Assembly (NCBI RefSeq): GCF_947493865.1
Contig: NZ_CANLTC010000013.1
Span: 41,851-105,850, forward strand
DNA: 64,000 nt
Origin: an uncultured Halomonas sp.
GTDB taxonomy: Bacteria > Pseudomonadota > Gammaproteobacteria > Pseudomonadales > Halomonadaceae
Direction of reading: 5' to 3'
Positions 18,724 through 29,813 of this stretch are shown one piece after another. A model generated the notes under the pieces. That model was not told where the DNA came from, searched no databases, and saw nothing but the letters and a program-made list of their open reading frames with translations. Numbering within the stretch: the first letter of the stretch is position 1; each line of letters begins with the position of its first letter. A program made the position numbers and the translations under genes.

Positions 18724-19863
18724 GTGCCAAAAATATTATTTCTAGTGAGTTCCATGCAGGGAGGCGGTGCAGAGCGTGTTGCTGCCTTGCTGTGCAACCA
18801 CTGGGCTAGGCAAGGACATGAAGTGACCTTGATGCCTACTTTCTCGGGACGCGGCGAGTGCCTCTACACGCTCGAAGAAGACGTTTGTCTGACCTATCTG
18901 GCTGATAAAGTAGGAACGACGCGCCAAACACCACTTAACCGGATCAAGCGATTAGCCTCGCTTCGACGTTTCGTTCGAGAAAGTTCGCCGGATGTCATCG
19001 TCTCTTTTTTGCCTCATGTCAACGTGGCTACATTGCTGGCTACAGCAGGATTAAACATTCCCATCGTCGTTTCAGAGCGAACCTATCCACCGGCAAAATC
19101 TGTAGGAAAGGTTCTGGAATTCGTTCGGAAATTTGCTTATCCCCATGCTAGTGCCGTCGTCATGCAGACAGAGCAAGGTCGCGAGTGGCTGGCCCATGAG
19201 TGTCCAAGTGCCAATGGCAAGGTGATTGCAAATCCTGTGGTTTTTCCTTTGCCTGTGAGTGAGCCATTCATTCGGCCTGAAGAGGTCGTCGGGCGAGAGC
19301 GCCAGGTATTGCTGGGGGTAGGCCGCCTGGAGGAGGAAAAGGGTTTCACGAAACTTATAGAAGCATTTGCCAAACTTGCCGACTCTTTCCCGAACTGGGA
19401 TCTTGTCATTCTAGGTGAAGGAAAAAACCGCGAATGTCTGGAAACACAACGCAGCTCCCTTGGTCTCGAGCATCGCGTACATCTCCCTGGGCGTGCTGGA
19501 AACATGGCGGATTGGTATCAGTATGCATCACTTTATGTGATGAATTCACGCTTTGAAGGTTTCCCTAATTCTCTTGCGGAAGCCATGGCATATGGACTGC
19601 CTGTGGTAAGTAGCGATTGCGATACAGGTCCAAGAGATATCATCCGCCAAGGCCACGATGGTCTTCTTGTTGACCCGGAGGCAGGGGTGCGTGGTTTGGT
19701 GGAGGCTCTCAGTAGTCTGATGCTGAATCCTGACTTGAGGGATAAAATGGCCAATGCCGCAGTAGACGTTCGCGAGCGCTTTGCCATATCGCATATTACC
19801 CGGCAGTGGGATGCCATCTTGCATACCAAACTTGATAAAGCCATGAAAGCAGAACCCCGGTAG
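18724..19863 (+). CDS. Glycosyltransferase family 4 (GT-B fold)
   Basis: Retaining sugar transferase of 379 aa. The N-terminal VSSMQGGGAERVAALLCNHW is the Gly-rich acceptor loop. The C-terminal domain has GVGRLEEEKGFTKLIEAF, LGEGKNRECLE, and SRFEGFPNSLAEAMAYGLPV with the EX7E motif. The start is GTG at 18724. It stands alone, outside any polysaccharide cluster, and its base composition is lower in GC than its neighbours. Acceptor and donor cannot be told; GalNAc or N-acetyl sugar transfer to a surface glycan is one possibility. Confidence 0.88.
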   Translation: MPKILFLVSSMQGGGAERVAALLCNHWARQGHEVTLMPTFSGRGECLYTLEEDVCLTYLADKVGTTRQTPLNRIKRLASLRRFVRESSPDVIVSFLPHVNVATLLATAGLNIPIVVSERTYPPAKSVGKVLEFVRKFAYPHASAVVMQTEQGREWLAHECPSANGKVIANPVVFPLPVSEPFIRPEEVVGRERQVLLGVGRLEEEKGFTKLIEAFAKLADSFPNWDLVILGEGKNRECLETQRSSLGLEHRVHLPGRAGNMADWYQYASLYVMNSRFEGFPNSLAEAMAYGLPVVSSDCDTGPRDIIRQGHDGLLVDPEAGVRGLVEALSSLMLNPDLRDKMANAAVDVRERFAISHITRQWDAILHTKLDKAMKAEPR

Positions 19864-19874
19864 ACGAGCTGGTT

Positions 19875-20525
19875 TCATGGTACGGGTGATGCATTTCGGC
19901 AACTTCGTGGAAACTTTTCTGCCAGCAGTGCCCGGAATAACGTGCCCATCATCAGCGGCTCGTCGCGAACGATGTCAAACCCCGCGCCTTCCAATAGCGG
20001 CCGCGCCTGCCGGGTGATGTCCGTGGCGATGGCGTTGGTCACGAGATTCAGCGTACGGCGTCCCCAGCCTGCCGGGCGACTGTCGGGTTGGAACTTGTCC
20101 ATCACGCATAGCTGCCCGTCGTTCGAAAGCACGCGATGGGCCTCAGAAAGTCCTCGAGCCGGGTTCGGCATCACCGCCAGGATCAGATGCATGATCACGA
20201 CATCGAAGTGATCGTCGGGATAGTCGAGCTGTTCGGCGTCCATTACTCGGGTGGTGAAGTCGAAGCCGAGTTCATCCGCTCGGGCGCGAAAACGCGCCAC
20301 CATGGCCGGCGAGAGGTCGGTGCCGTGCAGTTCGATGTCTCGCGGCAAATAGGGTAGATCAAGGCCAGTGCCCGCGCCCAAAATCAATACGCGCTGCCCC
20401 GCCGCCCAATCCACCGCCTCCAGGGCCTTGCGACGTGCCCGGCGAAAGGCGCGATCCGCCACCAGATCGTAGACCGGCGCGTAGAGGTCGTAGCGCAGCC
20501 GGTTCCAGGCCGTGGTGTTGAGCAT
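19875..20525 (-). CDS. Class I SAM-dependent methyltransferase
   Basis: 216-aa methyltransferase. Motif I is VLILGAGTGLDLPYLP, with LHGTDLSPAMV as the acidic loop and FDVVIMHLILAVMPNPA as motif IV region. The N-terminal YDLYAPVYDLVADRAF resembles UbiE/phosphatidylethanolamine N-methyltransferase (PmtA)-like proteins, so a lipid or quinone substrate is possible but unproven. It converges on the glycosyltransferase with 11 bp between them. Confidence 0.85.
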   Translation of the reverse strand: MLNTTAWNRLRYDLYAPVYDLVADRAFRRARRKALEAVDWAAGQRVLILGAGTGLDLPYLPRDIELHGTDLSPAMVARFRARADELGFDFTTRVMDAEQLDYPDDHFDVVIMHLILAVMPNPARGLSEAHRVLSNDGQLCVMDKFQPDSRPAGWGRRTLNLVTNAIATDITRQARPLLEGAGFDIVRDEPLMMGTLFRALLAEKFPRSCRNASPVP

Positions 20526-20591
20526 GGTCTCGTCTCCTGGGGCGCTTTGGCAATGCGAACAGAATCCAATCTAATCATATTCGCGCCTTTG

Positions 20592-20670
20592 GTACCGCTT
20601 TTCAGCTCTTTACAAAAGCCCGTAGCCGCTTTTCAACTCTTTACAAAAGCCCGTAGCCGCTTTTCATAAA
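20592..20670. repeat. Tandem 31-bp repeats upstream of the ast operon
   Basis: Two and a half head-to-tail copies: 20592-20621, 20622-20652 and a partial 20653-20670. Each unit is built on CCGCTTTTCA, CTCTTTAC and AAAAGCCCGT. GCTTTT and AAAAGC within a unit can pair as a stem with a loop of about 11 bases. They lie 85 bp before the astC start and could hold regulator sites. Confidence 0.75.
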
Positions 20671-20696
20671 TTGCCGTCCCATCCCTGAAAGCCTGA

Positions 20697-21968
<1,272 letters not shown>

Positions 21969-22006
21969 TTCGAATGCTCGATCATACGTCCCAAAATGGG
22001 AGTGCC

Positions 22007-23071
22007 ATGCTGGTCATCCGACCCGCCAAGCTCGCGGACTTGCCCGGCCTGGAGCGTCTGGCCGGGTCCGCCACACCCCGCCTGACCAATCTACCGGCGC
22101 ACCGCGATCGTCTTGAGGAGCGTATTACGCGCTCCCAGCAGGCATTGGCCAAGGATGTCGATTTTCCCGGCGACGAAAGCTATACCTTCGTGCTCGAGGA
22201 TCGGGAACGTGGCGAGGTTGTGGGTACCGCTTCCATTCGCGCCCAGGCCGGCGCGCAGGAGGCTTACTACACCTATCGCCAGGAGACGTTGATTCACGCC
22301 TCGCAGCAGCTCAACGTGCGCCGCGAGGTGCAGACCCTGGCGCTTTCCCATGAGGTCTCCGAGGCCAGCCTGCTGTGCGCCCTGTCCCTCGATGCCCGTT
22401 ACAAGGGCACCAGTGCCGAAAGCCTGCTGCGTCGGGCGCGCCTGATGTTCATCGCCCAGTATCCGGAGCGCTTCGCCGAGATTCTTGCCCTGGCCTTCCC
22501 GGGCTATCTTGATGGTGACGATGAATCGCCCTTCTGGAACAGCGTGGGGCGCCACTTCTTCGTGCGCGGGTATCAGGAGATCAATCGCTTCGCCGGAATA
22601 CGCTCGAAGAGCTTCATCGCCGAGGTGATGCCGCAGTTTCCGCTCTATCTGCCGTTGCTTACACCCCAGGCCCAGGCTGCCATTGGCCGCGAACACCCGG
22701 ATCATGAGGTCGCCATGAGCGAAATGCTGGCCGAGGGTTTCGTACGCTCGCGGCATGTCGATATCTTCGATGCGGGCCCGGTGATCAAGGCCGAGCGGGA
22801 CCGGCTGGAGACCTTCCGGCGCAGTATCTGGCATCCGGTGCGCATTCGTCCGGCGGCGTCGTTGCCCGATGCGGAGCCGGCGATGGTCGCCAATCAGAAG
22901 CTGGATGGCTTTCGTTGCATGGTGGCGCGCTATGCGCTTTCGCCCACCGGCCAGCTGATGCTGTCGCCGGAACACGCCGAGCTATTGGGGGTGGAAGAAG
23001 GGCGCGCGGTACTGGCCGCGCCGCTGACGCTTCCCGCCCATGAAGACATCCTCGACGAGGGGGAACTCTGA
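22007..23071 (+). CDS. aruF: Arginine/ornithine N-succinyltransferase, alpha-type subunit
   Basis: First step of the arginine succinyltransferase pathway, joining succinyl-CoA and arginine. The 354-aa protein starts with IRPAKLADLPGLERLA and has the AstA-family blocks SPFWNSVGRHFF and IDEVMP-like FIAEVMPQFPLYLPLL. The next gene is a paralogue, which matches the two-subunit AruF/AruG enzyme of Pseudomonas rather than the single AstA of enterobacteria. ATG 22007 has a GGGAG site. Its stop overlaps the next start (TGATG). Confidence 0.9.
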   Translation: MLVIRPAKLADLPGLERLAGSATPRLTNLPAHRDRLEERITRSQQALAKDVDFPGDESYTFVLEDRERGEVVGTASIRAQAGAQEAYYTYRQETLIHASQQLNVRREVQTLALSHEVSEASLLCALSLDARYKGTSAESLLRRARLMFIAQYPERFAEILALAFPGYLDGDDESPFWNSVGRHFFVRGYQEINRFAGIRSKSFIAEVMPQFPLYLPLLTPQAQAAIGREHPDHEVAMSEMLAEGFVRSRHVDIFDAGPVIKAERDRLETFRRSIWHPVRIRPAASLPDAEPAMVANQKLDGFRCMVARYALSPTGQLMLSPEHAELLGVEEGRAVLAAPLTLPAHEDILDEGEL

Positions 23072-24102
23072 TGCGCCTTCGACCCATCGCCCGGGACGAC
23101 CTGGACGGATTGCAGCAACTGGCCCGGGAAACCGGTGTCGGCTTCACATCGCTCCCGGATAATCGCGAGTTTCTGGCCAGCAAGATCGAAGGCGCGGCTC
23201 GCGCTTTCGAACAGCGCACGCCGGTCGACGATCGCCTCTATTTCTTCGTGCTGGAAGACGAGGAGACCGGGGAATTGGCCGGTTGCTGCGCCATCGACGG
23301 TCAGGTGGGCCGGGAAGTGCCGTTCTATCATTACCGGGTCGGTACCCTGGCTCACTCCTCGGTGCAGCTCGATCTGCACCGCACCATCGATACGCTGTTT
23401 CTGAGTTCGGACCATACCGGCAACGCGGAGGTGGCATCCCTCTATCTGCGGCCCGCCTATCGGGGAGGGGAGCAGCGTCACAATCGCAACGGCGCGCTCT
23501 TGTCCAAGGCCCGCTGGCTGTTCATGGCCCAGTTCCGCGACCAGTTCCCGGACAAGGTATTGGCGGAGATGCGCGGCGTATTCGATGCCAATGGCAAAAG
23601 CCCCTTCTGGGAGTGTCTGGGCAGTCATTTCTTTCCCATGGATTTCGACGAGGCGGATCGCCTCACCGGAATGGGCCAGAAAAGCTTCATCGGTGAGTTG
23701 ATGCCCAAGTTCCCGATCTACACGCCCTTCTTGACCGAGGAGGCGCGGGCCTGCATCGGCCAGGTGCACGAACACACCCGCCCGGCCCTGGAGATGCTCA
23801 AGAAGGAAGGCCTGCGCTGGGAAGGCTATATCGACATCTTCGATGGCGGCCCCACGGTGGAGGCCTATATCGATGACGTGCGCGCGATACGCCTGTCGAC
23901 GCTGTGTCCGGTCGAGATCGCGTCGAATCTTGAAAGTGGCGAACGCCCCGGCTGGCTGGTCTCGACCACTGCGATGGTGGATTTTCGTGCCGCCTGGGTC
24001 GGCCGTGGCCCCAGCGAGGATGGCACCCTGGCATTGACCGAGGAAGAGGCACGCCGCCTCGATGTGAAGGCCGGTGATTTCCTTCGCGTATTGGAAACCT
24101 AG
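23071..24102 (+). CDS. aruG: Arginine N-succinyltransferase, beta-type subunit
   Basis: Paralogue of the preceding gene, 343 aa, and probable second subunit of the heteromeric enzyme. MRLRPIARDDLDGLQQLA, SPFWECLGSHFFPMDFDEAD and FIGELMPKFPIYTPFL are AstA-family blocks. It starts at the ATG overlapping the aruF stop by one base and ends eight bases before astD, where an AGGAGAGG ribosome site lies. Confidence 0.92.
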   Translation: MRLRPIARDDLDGLQQLARETGVGFTSLPDNREFLASKIEGAARAFEQRTPVDDRLYFFVLEDEETGELAGCCAIDGQVGREVPFYHYRVGTLAHSSVQLDLHRTIDTLFLSSDHTGNAEVASLYLRPAYRGGEQRHNRNGALLSKARWLFMAQFRDQFPDKVLAEMRGVFDANGKSPFWECLGSHFFPMDFDEADRLTGMGQKSFIGELMPKFPIYTPFLTEEARACIGQVHEHTRPALEMLKKEGLRWEGYIDIFDGGPTVEAYIDDVRAIRLSTLCPVEIASNLESGERPGWLVSTTAMVDFRAAWVGRGPSEDGTLALTEEEARRLDVKAGDFLRVLET

Positions 24103-24110
24103 GAGAGGAT

Positions 24111-25580
24111 ATGCACGCCAAGCAGCAACTACTGATCGGTGGGACCTGGATCGACGGTGAGGCGGACACTTTCGCCAAGCGCGACCCGGTGACTCACGAG
24201 ACGCTCTGGCAGGCCAGCGCCGCCAGCCCGGCCCAGGTCGAACAGGCCGTGGCCGCCGCTCGCAAGGCGTTTCCTGCCTGGGCGCGGCGTAGCGCCAGTG
24301 AACGTCAGACGGTCATCGAGCGCTTTCGCGACGAGCTTGAGAAGAACCGCGAGCCGCTGGCCGAGTGCATCGCTCACGAGACCGGCAAGCCGCTGTGGGA
24401 GGCGCGTACCGAAGTCGGGGCGATGATCGGCAAGGTGGCCATTTCGGTGACTGCCTACCAGGAACGCACCGGCGAGCGCAGCCGTGACGTGGCGGGGGCG
24501 CAAGCAGTGCTGCGTCATCGTCCCCATGGTGTGCTGGCGGTATTCGGCCCCTACAATTTCCCCGGCCATCTGCCCAACGGCCACATGGTCCCGGCGCTGC
24601 TGGCCGGTAATACGGTGGTGTTCAAGCCCAGCGAGCAGACCCCGATGACCGCCGATTTGACCCTGCAGTGCTGGCAGGCCGCCGGTTTGCCGGAAGGCGT
24701 TATCAATCTGGTGCAGGGGGCCGCGCCGGTGGGGCAGGCTTTGGCCGGTGCCAGCGACATCGACGGCCTGCTGTTCACCGGCAGCGCCAAGATCGGCAAG
24801 TTGCTGCACGAACAGTTCGCCGGTCAGGTCGACAAGATCCTGGCCCTTGAGCTTGGCGGCAACAATCCACTGGTGGTCAAGGACGTACCCGATCAGGCCG
24901 CCGCGGTGCTGGCGATCCTGCAATCGGCCTATCTCTCTGCCGGTCAGCGTTGCACCTGCGCACGCCGCCTGATCGTGCCCGAGGGCGAGGTCGGCGATCG
25001 TTTGCTCGAGGCGCTGGTTGAGGCCATCGGCAAGCTGCACGTTGCCGGGCCCTTCAGCGAGCCGGCCCCGTTCTATGGTGGCCTGGTGAGCGTCGAGGCG
25101 GCGGATGGTCTGCTCAAGGCCCAGGACGCTCTCGAAGCCAAGGGTGGCACAGTGCTTTCACGCATGCAGCGCCTGGAAGAGGGCACCAGCATCCTCAGCC
25201 CGGCGCTGATCGACGTGACCGGCCTCGAAGTGCCCGACGAAGAGCACTTTGGCCCACTGCTCAAGGTGCATCGCTACCGCGACTGGGACGAGGCGATTGC
25301 GCTTGCCAACGACACCCGCTACGGCCTCTCCGCCGGCCTGATCGGCGGCGAGCAGGCCGATTGGGACGATTTCCTGTTGCGCATCCGTGCCGGTATCGTC
25401 AACTGGAATCGCCAGACCACCGGCGCCTCCGGCGATGCGCCTTTCGGTGGCATCGGCGACAGCGGCAACCATCGCCCCAGCGCCTACTATGCGGCGGATT
25501 ACTGCGCCTACCCCATCGCTTCGATGGAGGCCGACTCCCTGGCATTGCCCGATACCCTGCCGGCGGGGGTGACGTTGTGA
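24111..25580 (+). CDS. astD: N-succinylglutamate 5-semialdehyde dehydrogenase
   Basis: NAD-dependent aldehyde dehydrogenase of 489 aa, fourth step of the AST pathway. Catalytic Glu lies in [13 protein letters not shown] and catalytic Cys in [13 protein letters not shown]. The cofactor loop is [13 protein letters not shown]. Length and operon position fit AstD. The C-terminal end runs into the astB ribosome site. Confidence 0.95.
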   Translation: MHAKQQLLIGGTWIDGEADTFAKRDPVTHETLWQASAASPAQVEQAVAAARKAFPAWARRSASERQTVIERFRDELEKNREPLAECIAHETGKPLWEARTEVGAMIGKVAISVTAYQERTGERSRDVAGAQAVLRHRPHGVLAVFGPYNFPGHLPNGHMVPALLAGNTVVFKPSEQTPMTADLTLQCWQAAGLPEGVINLVQGAAPVGQALAGASDIDGLLFTGSAKIGKLLHEQFAGQVDKILALELGGNNPLVVKDVPDQAAAVLAILQSAYLSAGQRCTCARRLIVPEGEVGDRLLEALVEAIGKLHVAGPFSEPAPFYGGLVSVEAADGLLKAQDALEAKGGTVLSRMQRLEEGTSILSPALIDVTGLEVPDEEHFGPLLKVHRYRDWDEAIALANDTRYGLSAGLIGGEQADWDDFLLRIRAGIVNWNRQTTGASGDAPFGGIGDSGNHRPSAYYAADYCAYPIASMEADSLALPDTLPAGVTL

Positions 25581-25597
25581 AGGAGAACGGGAGCAGC

Positions 25598-26944
25598 GTG
25601 CGCGAGGTCAATTTCGACGGCCTGGTCGGCCCGACCCACAACTACGCGGGCTTGGCCCACGGCAACGTGGCCTCGATGCGTCACGGCGGCCTGGAATCCA
25701 ATCCGAAAGAAGCAGCGCTGCAGGGCCTGGCCAAGATGAAGGCCCTAAAGGACTCAGGCTACGCCCAGGGCGTGCTGCCGCCACAGCAGCGCCCGGATAT
25801 TGGGGCGCTGCGCGAGCTTGGCTTCTCTGGCAGCAACGCCCAGGTGCTCGAGCGGGCCGCTTCTGAGGCGCCGCAACTGCTGCGGGCGGTGTGTTCGGCA
25901 TCAAGCATGTGGACCGCCAACGCCGCCACCGTGACGCCGAGCCTGGATGCTGCGGATTCTCGGGTGCACTTCACTCCGGCCAATCTGCAATCGAGCTTCC
26001 ATCGCTTCCTCGAACCCCAAACCACCGGTCGGGTGCTGGCGGCGATCTTCCGTGACGAGGCGCGCTTCGCTCATCATCCGGTACTGCCGGCGACCCCGGC
26101 GTTCTCCGACGAGGGCGCGGCCAATCATACCCGGCTTGCCGCGACCCATGGCGAGGCAGGTGTTCATCTCTTCGTTTATGGGCGCCAGGCGTTTGGCGGC
26201 GGTGACAGTCGGAAGGAGCCCAGTCGCTATCCGGCGCGCCAGACCCTGGAGGCCAGTCAGGCCATCGCCCGTCAGCATGGCCTGAATGACACCCAGACGG
26301 TGTTCGCCCAGCAGCACCCGGAGGCCATCGACGCCGGGGTGTTCCACAACGACGTGATCGCGGTAGGTAACGGCCCGGTGCTGCTCTATCACGAGATGGC
26401 CTTTCTCGAGGAAGAACGGACCTTGGAGGCACTGCGCAGCAAGATGGCCGCACCGCTTATTCCGGTGCGTGTGCCGCTCGAGGCCATGAGCCTGGAGGAT
26501 GCGGTGAGTTCGTATCTGTTCAACTCCCAACTGCTCTCCGCCCAGGATGGCTCGGGCGCCATGACCCTCGTCGTACCCGGTGAATGCCAGGAAAACGAAG
26601 CCGTATGGCGCACCATTCAAGACCTGCTGTTGGGTGGCAACAACCCGATCGGTGAGGTGGTGGTCAAGGACGTCAAGCAGAGCATGCGCAACGGCGGCGG
26701 CCCTGCCTGTCTGCGTCTGCGGGTGGTACTCAGCGAGGTCGAACGTTCCGGACTGTCCGGCCGTGTACTGCTCGATGACGGGCTCTACGGCGATCTTATC
26801 GCCTGGGTGGAAAAGCACTATCGCGATCGCCTGACGCCGGAGGATCTCGCCGATCCGCAGCTTGCCGAGGAAACCCTGACGGCGCTGGATGAACTGTCCC
26901 GGATTCTCGCGATCGGCAACGTCTATCCGTTTCAGTTGGGGTGA
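25598..26944 (+). CDS. astB: N-succinylarginine dihydrolase
   Basis: Second step of the AST pathway; releases two ammonia and CO2 from succinylarginine. 448 aa, the usual family length. The N-terminal [20 protein letters not shown] and the Cys-containing [12 protein letters not shown], with [10 protein letters not shown] in between, are AstB signatures. The GTG at 25598 is preferred because it gives the expected N-terminus and follows AGGAG. A GTG at 25577 overlapping the astD stop is the alternative. No astE follows, so that gene must be elsewhere. Confidence 0.93.
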   Translation: MREVNFDGLVGPTHNYAGLAHGNVASMRHGGLESNPKEAALQGLAKMKALKDSGYAQGVLPPQQRPDIGALRELGFSGSNAQVLERAASEAPQLLRAVCSASSMWTANAATVTPSLDAADSRVHFTPANLQSSFHRFLEPQTTGRVLAAIFRDEARFAHHPVLPATPAFSDEGAANHTRLAATHGEAGVHLFVYGRQAFGGGDSRKEPSRYPARQTLEASQAIARQHGLNDTQTVFAQQHPEAIDAGVFHNDVIAVGNGPVLLYHEMAFLEEERTLEALRSKMAAPLIPVRVPLEAMSLEDAVSSYLFNSQLLSAQDGSGAMTLVVPGECQENEAVWRTIQDLLLGGNNPIGEVVVKDVKQSMRNGGGPACLRLRVVLSEVERSGLSGRVLLDDGLYGDLIAWVEKHYRDRLTPEDLADPQLAEETLTALDELSRILAIGNVYPFQLG

Positions 26945-26953
26945 GGAGAGTCT

Positions 26954-27280
26954 TCAGCTACCCCGCGGGCCAAACAGGATCACCCCGGCGCCCACCAGGC
27001 AGATGCCGGCGCCGACCATGTCCCAACGATCCGGGGCGCGATGTTCGACCAGCCATAGCCAGAGCAGCGACGTGACGATGTAGATGCCGCCATAGGCCGC
27101 ATAGGCCCGGCCGGCATAATCCGTGTCGACGAGAGTGAGTAACCAGGCAAACAGCGCCAGGCTGGCCAATCCCGGTAGCAGCCACGCCATCGATTTATCG
27201 AGCCGCCACCAGGCCCAGAAGGCAAAGCAGCCGGCAATCTCGGCCAGCGCCGCGGCCAGATAGATCATCAATGACGTCAT
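26954..27280 (-). CDS. YnfA family (UPF0060) inner-membrane protein
   Basis: 108 aa with four hydrophobic helices. [18 protein letters not shown] and [18 protein letters not shown] are the family's conserved segments, and [20 protein letters not shown] makes the last helix. The YnfA family is related to small multidrug resistance transporters; its own substrate is not settled. It converges on astB with 9 bp between the stops. Confidence 0.93.
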   Translation of the reverse strand: MTSLMIYLAAALAEIAGCFAFWAWWRLDKSMAWLLPGLASLALFAWLLTLVDTDYAGRAYAAYGGIYIVTSLLWLWLVEHRAPDRWDMVGAGICLVGAGVILFGPRGS

Positions 27281-27319
27281 CTATGACTTTCCAAGTGTTC
27301 GGCAACTGGGCGTTGCCAT

Positions 27320-27550
27320 TCAAGAAGAAATCGTAATGAGTGCCGTCAGATTGTCACTGCAACTGAAGCGTACGGTTTCACCTCTTTCATTGTATTGCGC
27401 AAGTCCACCGCGTTCGGCGCAGTACTCCAACGCAATATCGTAGGGATGCTTTCCCGCCGGTGCAGATCGCGATATTTCCTGGGCATTGGCCGTCATGCTC
27501 AGGGCGGCGATAGTGGTGAGTGCAAGTAACCTCGTCAGACGAATTGGCAT
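27320..27550 (-). CDS. Small secreted protein of unknown function
   Basis: 76 aa from the ATG at 27550, preceded by a GGAG site. Signal peptide RLLALTTIAALSMTANAQ with an Ala-x-Ala cleavage region, then a short mature part with two Cys (LEYCAERGG and RFSCSDN) that may form a disulfide in the periplasm. No family recognised, though small Cys-pair periplasmic proteins of this style are common. Confidence 0.6.
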   Translation of the reverse strand: MPIRLTRLLALTTIAALSMTANAQEISRSAPAGKHPYDIALEYCAERGGLAQYNERGETVRFSCSDNLTALITISS

Positions 27551-27626
27551 AGCCGTATGCTCCACTTGTCTTTACTGTTGAAGAACATCGTATCACTGCC
27601 GCACTCGGTGTAGGACATTGGAAACC

Positions 27627-28103
27627 ATGATCGAAACTCTGGAAATACGGCGGCTCCTGCCGGGTTCGCCCCATCTGTTGATGGTCGGCAAATGGCAATA
27701 CGAGCAGTGGGGCAGCCTGTACCCGGAAACGTCCCAGGAAGCCTGGCAGGAAGAATTACATCGGGAGTGCGGTGCCCGTGGAGTCCCTGCGGTATTCCTT
27801 GCGCTGGCAGAAAGACGGCCGATCGGCACCGCTAGCCTGGTGAAGGCGGACATGGAGGTGCGCCGCGAACTCGGCCCCTGGTTGGCGTCGGTATACGTAC
27901 TGCCTGAGTGGCGCGGGCAGGGTATTGCCTCGCGGCTGGTCAGGTGTGTAGAGGGTGAGGCCCAAGAAGTGGGGATGACAAGGCTTTATCTGTTCACGCC
28001 GGATCAACAAGCGCTCTATCGCCGATTGGGCTGGAAAGACAAGGAGACACTGGACTATCGCGGTATGAGCGTGACGATCATGATGCGCAGCCTCGCCATG
28101 TGA
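27627..28103 (+). CDS. GNAT-family N-acetyltransferase
   Basis: 158 aa. SVYVLPEWRGQGIASRLVR is the acetyl-CoA-binding motif A (R/QxxGxG/A), preceded by a beta strand with PIGTASLVKADME, and LYLFTPDQQALYRRLGW gives the typical C-terminal strand. Substrate unknown. ATG 27627 is used; an earlier TTG is possible. Confidence 0.88.
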   Translation: MIETLEIRRLLPGSPHLLMVGKWQYEQWGSLYPETSQEAWQEELHRECGARGVPAVFLALAERRPIGTASLVKADMEVRRELGPWLASVYVLPEWRGQGIASRLVRCVEGEAQEVGMTRLYLFTPDQQALYRRLGWKDKETLDYRGMSVTIMMRSLAM

Positions 28104-28191
28104 TACAGCTCGCGCAGTTGGGACTCCATGTCCAAGCGCTGCAGGCGGTGGTCAGCCTGGCGATCTTTGTTTGCATGCTGTGCCTGAGCAA

Positions 28192-28476
28192 CTATTTTCG
28201 GCCCTTAAGTGCGGAATATATCTTACCTTTATCCCGCCTTCCTACCGCTAAAACATATACAACAAGCTCATCGTCAACCACTTCGTAAGCTAGCCGATAT
28301 CCGGCCGATCGCAGTTTAATTTTATAAACTGATTCGTAACCGCTTAACTTATCAGCTGGCACTCTAGGATTTTCTAGCCTTGCCGCCAATTTTTTCTTGA
28401 ATTGGCTTTTAACCGGACCTCCCAGCTTTTCCCATTCCTTCAACGCGAGAGGTAGAAACTTGAGCTTATAAGTCAT
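28192..28476 (-). CDS. RelE/StbE-type mRNA-interfering toxin
   Basis: 94 aa. KLKFLPLALKEWEKLGGPVK at the start and VYKIKLRSAGYRLAYEV, VVYVLAVGRRDKGKIY at the end are the RelE fold blocks, with the basic residues that cut mRNA on the ribosome. It overlaps the upstream antitoxin by 11 bp. Lower GC than its neighbours suggests acquisition. Confidence 0.92.
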   Translation of the reverse strand: MTYKLKFLPLALKEWEKLGGPVKSQFKKKLAARLENPRVPADKLSGYESVYKIKLRSAGYRLAYEVVDDELVVYVLAVGRRDKGKIYSALKGRK

Positions 28477-28717
28477 CCAAGGACACCGATACTGCCTGCT
28501 CCTTGTCCCCTAGACGCTCCTCAACAAGCTTGGCAAGCTCGTAATCCTCAATCATGTCCATCAGAGCCTCGTAGGTATCTGCTGGAATCAGGTAAGCAGC
28601 TGGCTTGTTGTGGTTCAAAATTGCAATTGGCGAACCGCTGGCCTGAGAAAGCAGCGAGGACGGGTTTTTCTTTAATTCTGAAATGCTTACTGAAAAATCG
28701 GCTAGAACTTGGCGCAT
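28466..28717 (-). CDS. Antitoxin, StbD/Phd-YefM type
   Basis: 83 aa from the ATG at 28717, which has a GAGGGG site (an in-frame start seven codons earlier lacks one). FSVSISELKKNPSSLLSQA and PIAILNHNKPAAYLIPADTY match the StbD/RelB-type antitoxins that pair with RelE/StbE. It is followed directly by its toxin and probably autoregulates the pair. Confidence 0.92.
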   Translation of the reverse strand: MRQVLADFSVSISELKKNPSSLLSQASGSPIAILNHNKPAAYLIPADTYEALMDMIEDYELAKLVEERLGDKEQAVSVSLDDL

Positions 28718-28803
28718 AAACCCCTCTATTAAGTCCAATATTTAGGGCTTAATATAGGTCATATTTCACTGTTCCGCTACCCCTCCTGGAGCGTCATAGT
28801 GCC

Positions 28804-29721
28804 TTATCGGCGACCGTCGGTATTCTCTAATCTGGCATGACGCTCGCGAAACAGGCCGATGAACTCCTGGGCCAATCGCGATGCCGGTTGATCTCGTGGC
28901 GTCAGCAGGGCGAAGTCCTCGCCCAGGGCGGGCGCGAAAGGGCGTAGCGTCACGCCGCCGCTGCCGAAGGCTTGGGCGCTGATGGGATCGAGAATCGCCA
29001 TCCCCAGGCCATGTCGCACCAGCCGAATCGCCTGCAAGGCCAGCGAGACTTCCAGGCGCTGCCGTGGCCGTATGCCCTCCCGCTCGAGCAGGCGGTCCAA
29101 CGCCATGCGTAACGGATCATGCGTTTCGAAGCAGATCAAACACTCACCGGCGAGATCGCCGAGGGTAACGGTTTCCTTCGCTTCGAGAGTATGGCCCGAG
29201 GGTAGGGCACAGAGGCTTTCCAACCGAAAGGCTTCCCGATCCATGCGGTCGTCGTTCTCGGCCAGGATGGCGAAGCCCAGGTCGCAACGTTGAGTGATCA
29301 CCTCTTCCACCACCTGCTCGGAGCGGTAGGTGGATAGCTCGATGTTGGCGTCGGGATGGACCGGCACGAAATCCGCCAGTACATCGGGGATGAAGATCAG
29401 ACCCAGCAAAGGCATGGCGCTGATGCGCAGACCGCCCACCTCTCTGTCACGAATGCGGCGTGCGGTTTCTTTGAGATGCTCGTTGCCGGCCCAGACGCGG
29501 GCCACCTCACGATAAAAAAGCCGTGCTTCCGGGGTCGGTACCAACCGACCACGCTGACGCTCGAATAGCGTAAAGCCGATGTCGTGTTCGAGTTGCTTGA
29601 GCAGTCGCGTGACGCCGGGCTGGGCGGTCAGCATGCGCTGAGCCGCGCCGGAGACCGTGCCGCACTCCATGACGTGCTTGAAGGCCACGATCTGCCGGTC
29701 GCTGAGATAAGGTTTGGGCAT
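28804..29721 (-). CDS. LysR-family regulator, OccR/NocR-like
   Basis: 305 aa with helix-turn-helix FKHVMECGTVSGAAQRMLTA and the following QPGVTRLLKQLEHDIGF. The pattern AFxxVMxxGxxxxAAxxMLxxQPxxxRL is that of opine-sensing regulators OccR and NocR and relatives for arginine or ornithine. It is divergent, across 92 bp, from the oxidase operon starting at 29814, which it most likely controls. Confidence 0.9.
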   Translation of the reverse strand: MPKPYLSDRQIVAFKHVMECGTVSGAAQRMLTAQPGVTRLLKQLEHDIGFTLFERQRGRLVPTPEARLFYREVARVWAGNEHLKETARRIRDREVGGLRISAMPLLGLIFIPDVLADFVPVHPDANIELSTYRSEQVVEEVITQRCDLGFAILAENDDRMDREAFRLESLCALPSGHTLEAKETVTLGDLAGECLICFETHDPLRMALDRLLEREGIRPRQRLEVSLALQAIRLVRHGLGMAILDPISAQAFGSGGVTLRPFAPALGEDFALLTPRDQPASRLAQEFIGLFRERHARLENTDGRR

Positions 29722-29813
29722 AACAATACGCTATAGGTTGACCAGTTATTGATATTGGATCGTATAGTCTGGCTGTCATATCGTCGAGTCATGGTCTTTG
29801 ATGGGAGCGTCGA

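Noticed and set aside
20592..20670. Possible CRISPR repeats
   Set aside because: The copies are directly head to tail with no unique spacers between them, and no cas gene is in the window.
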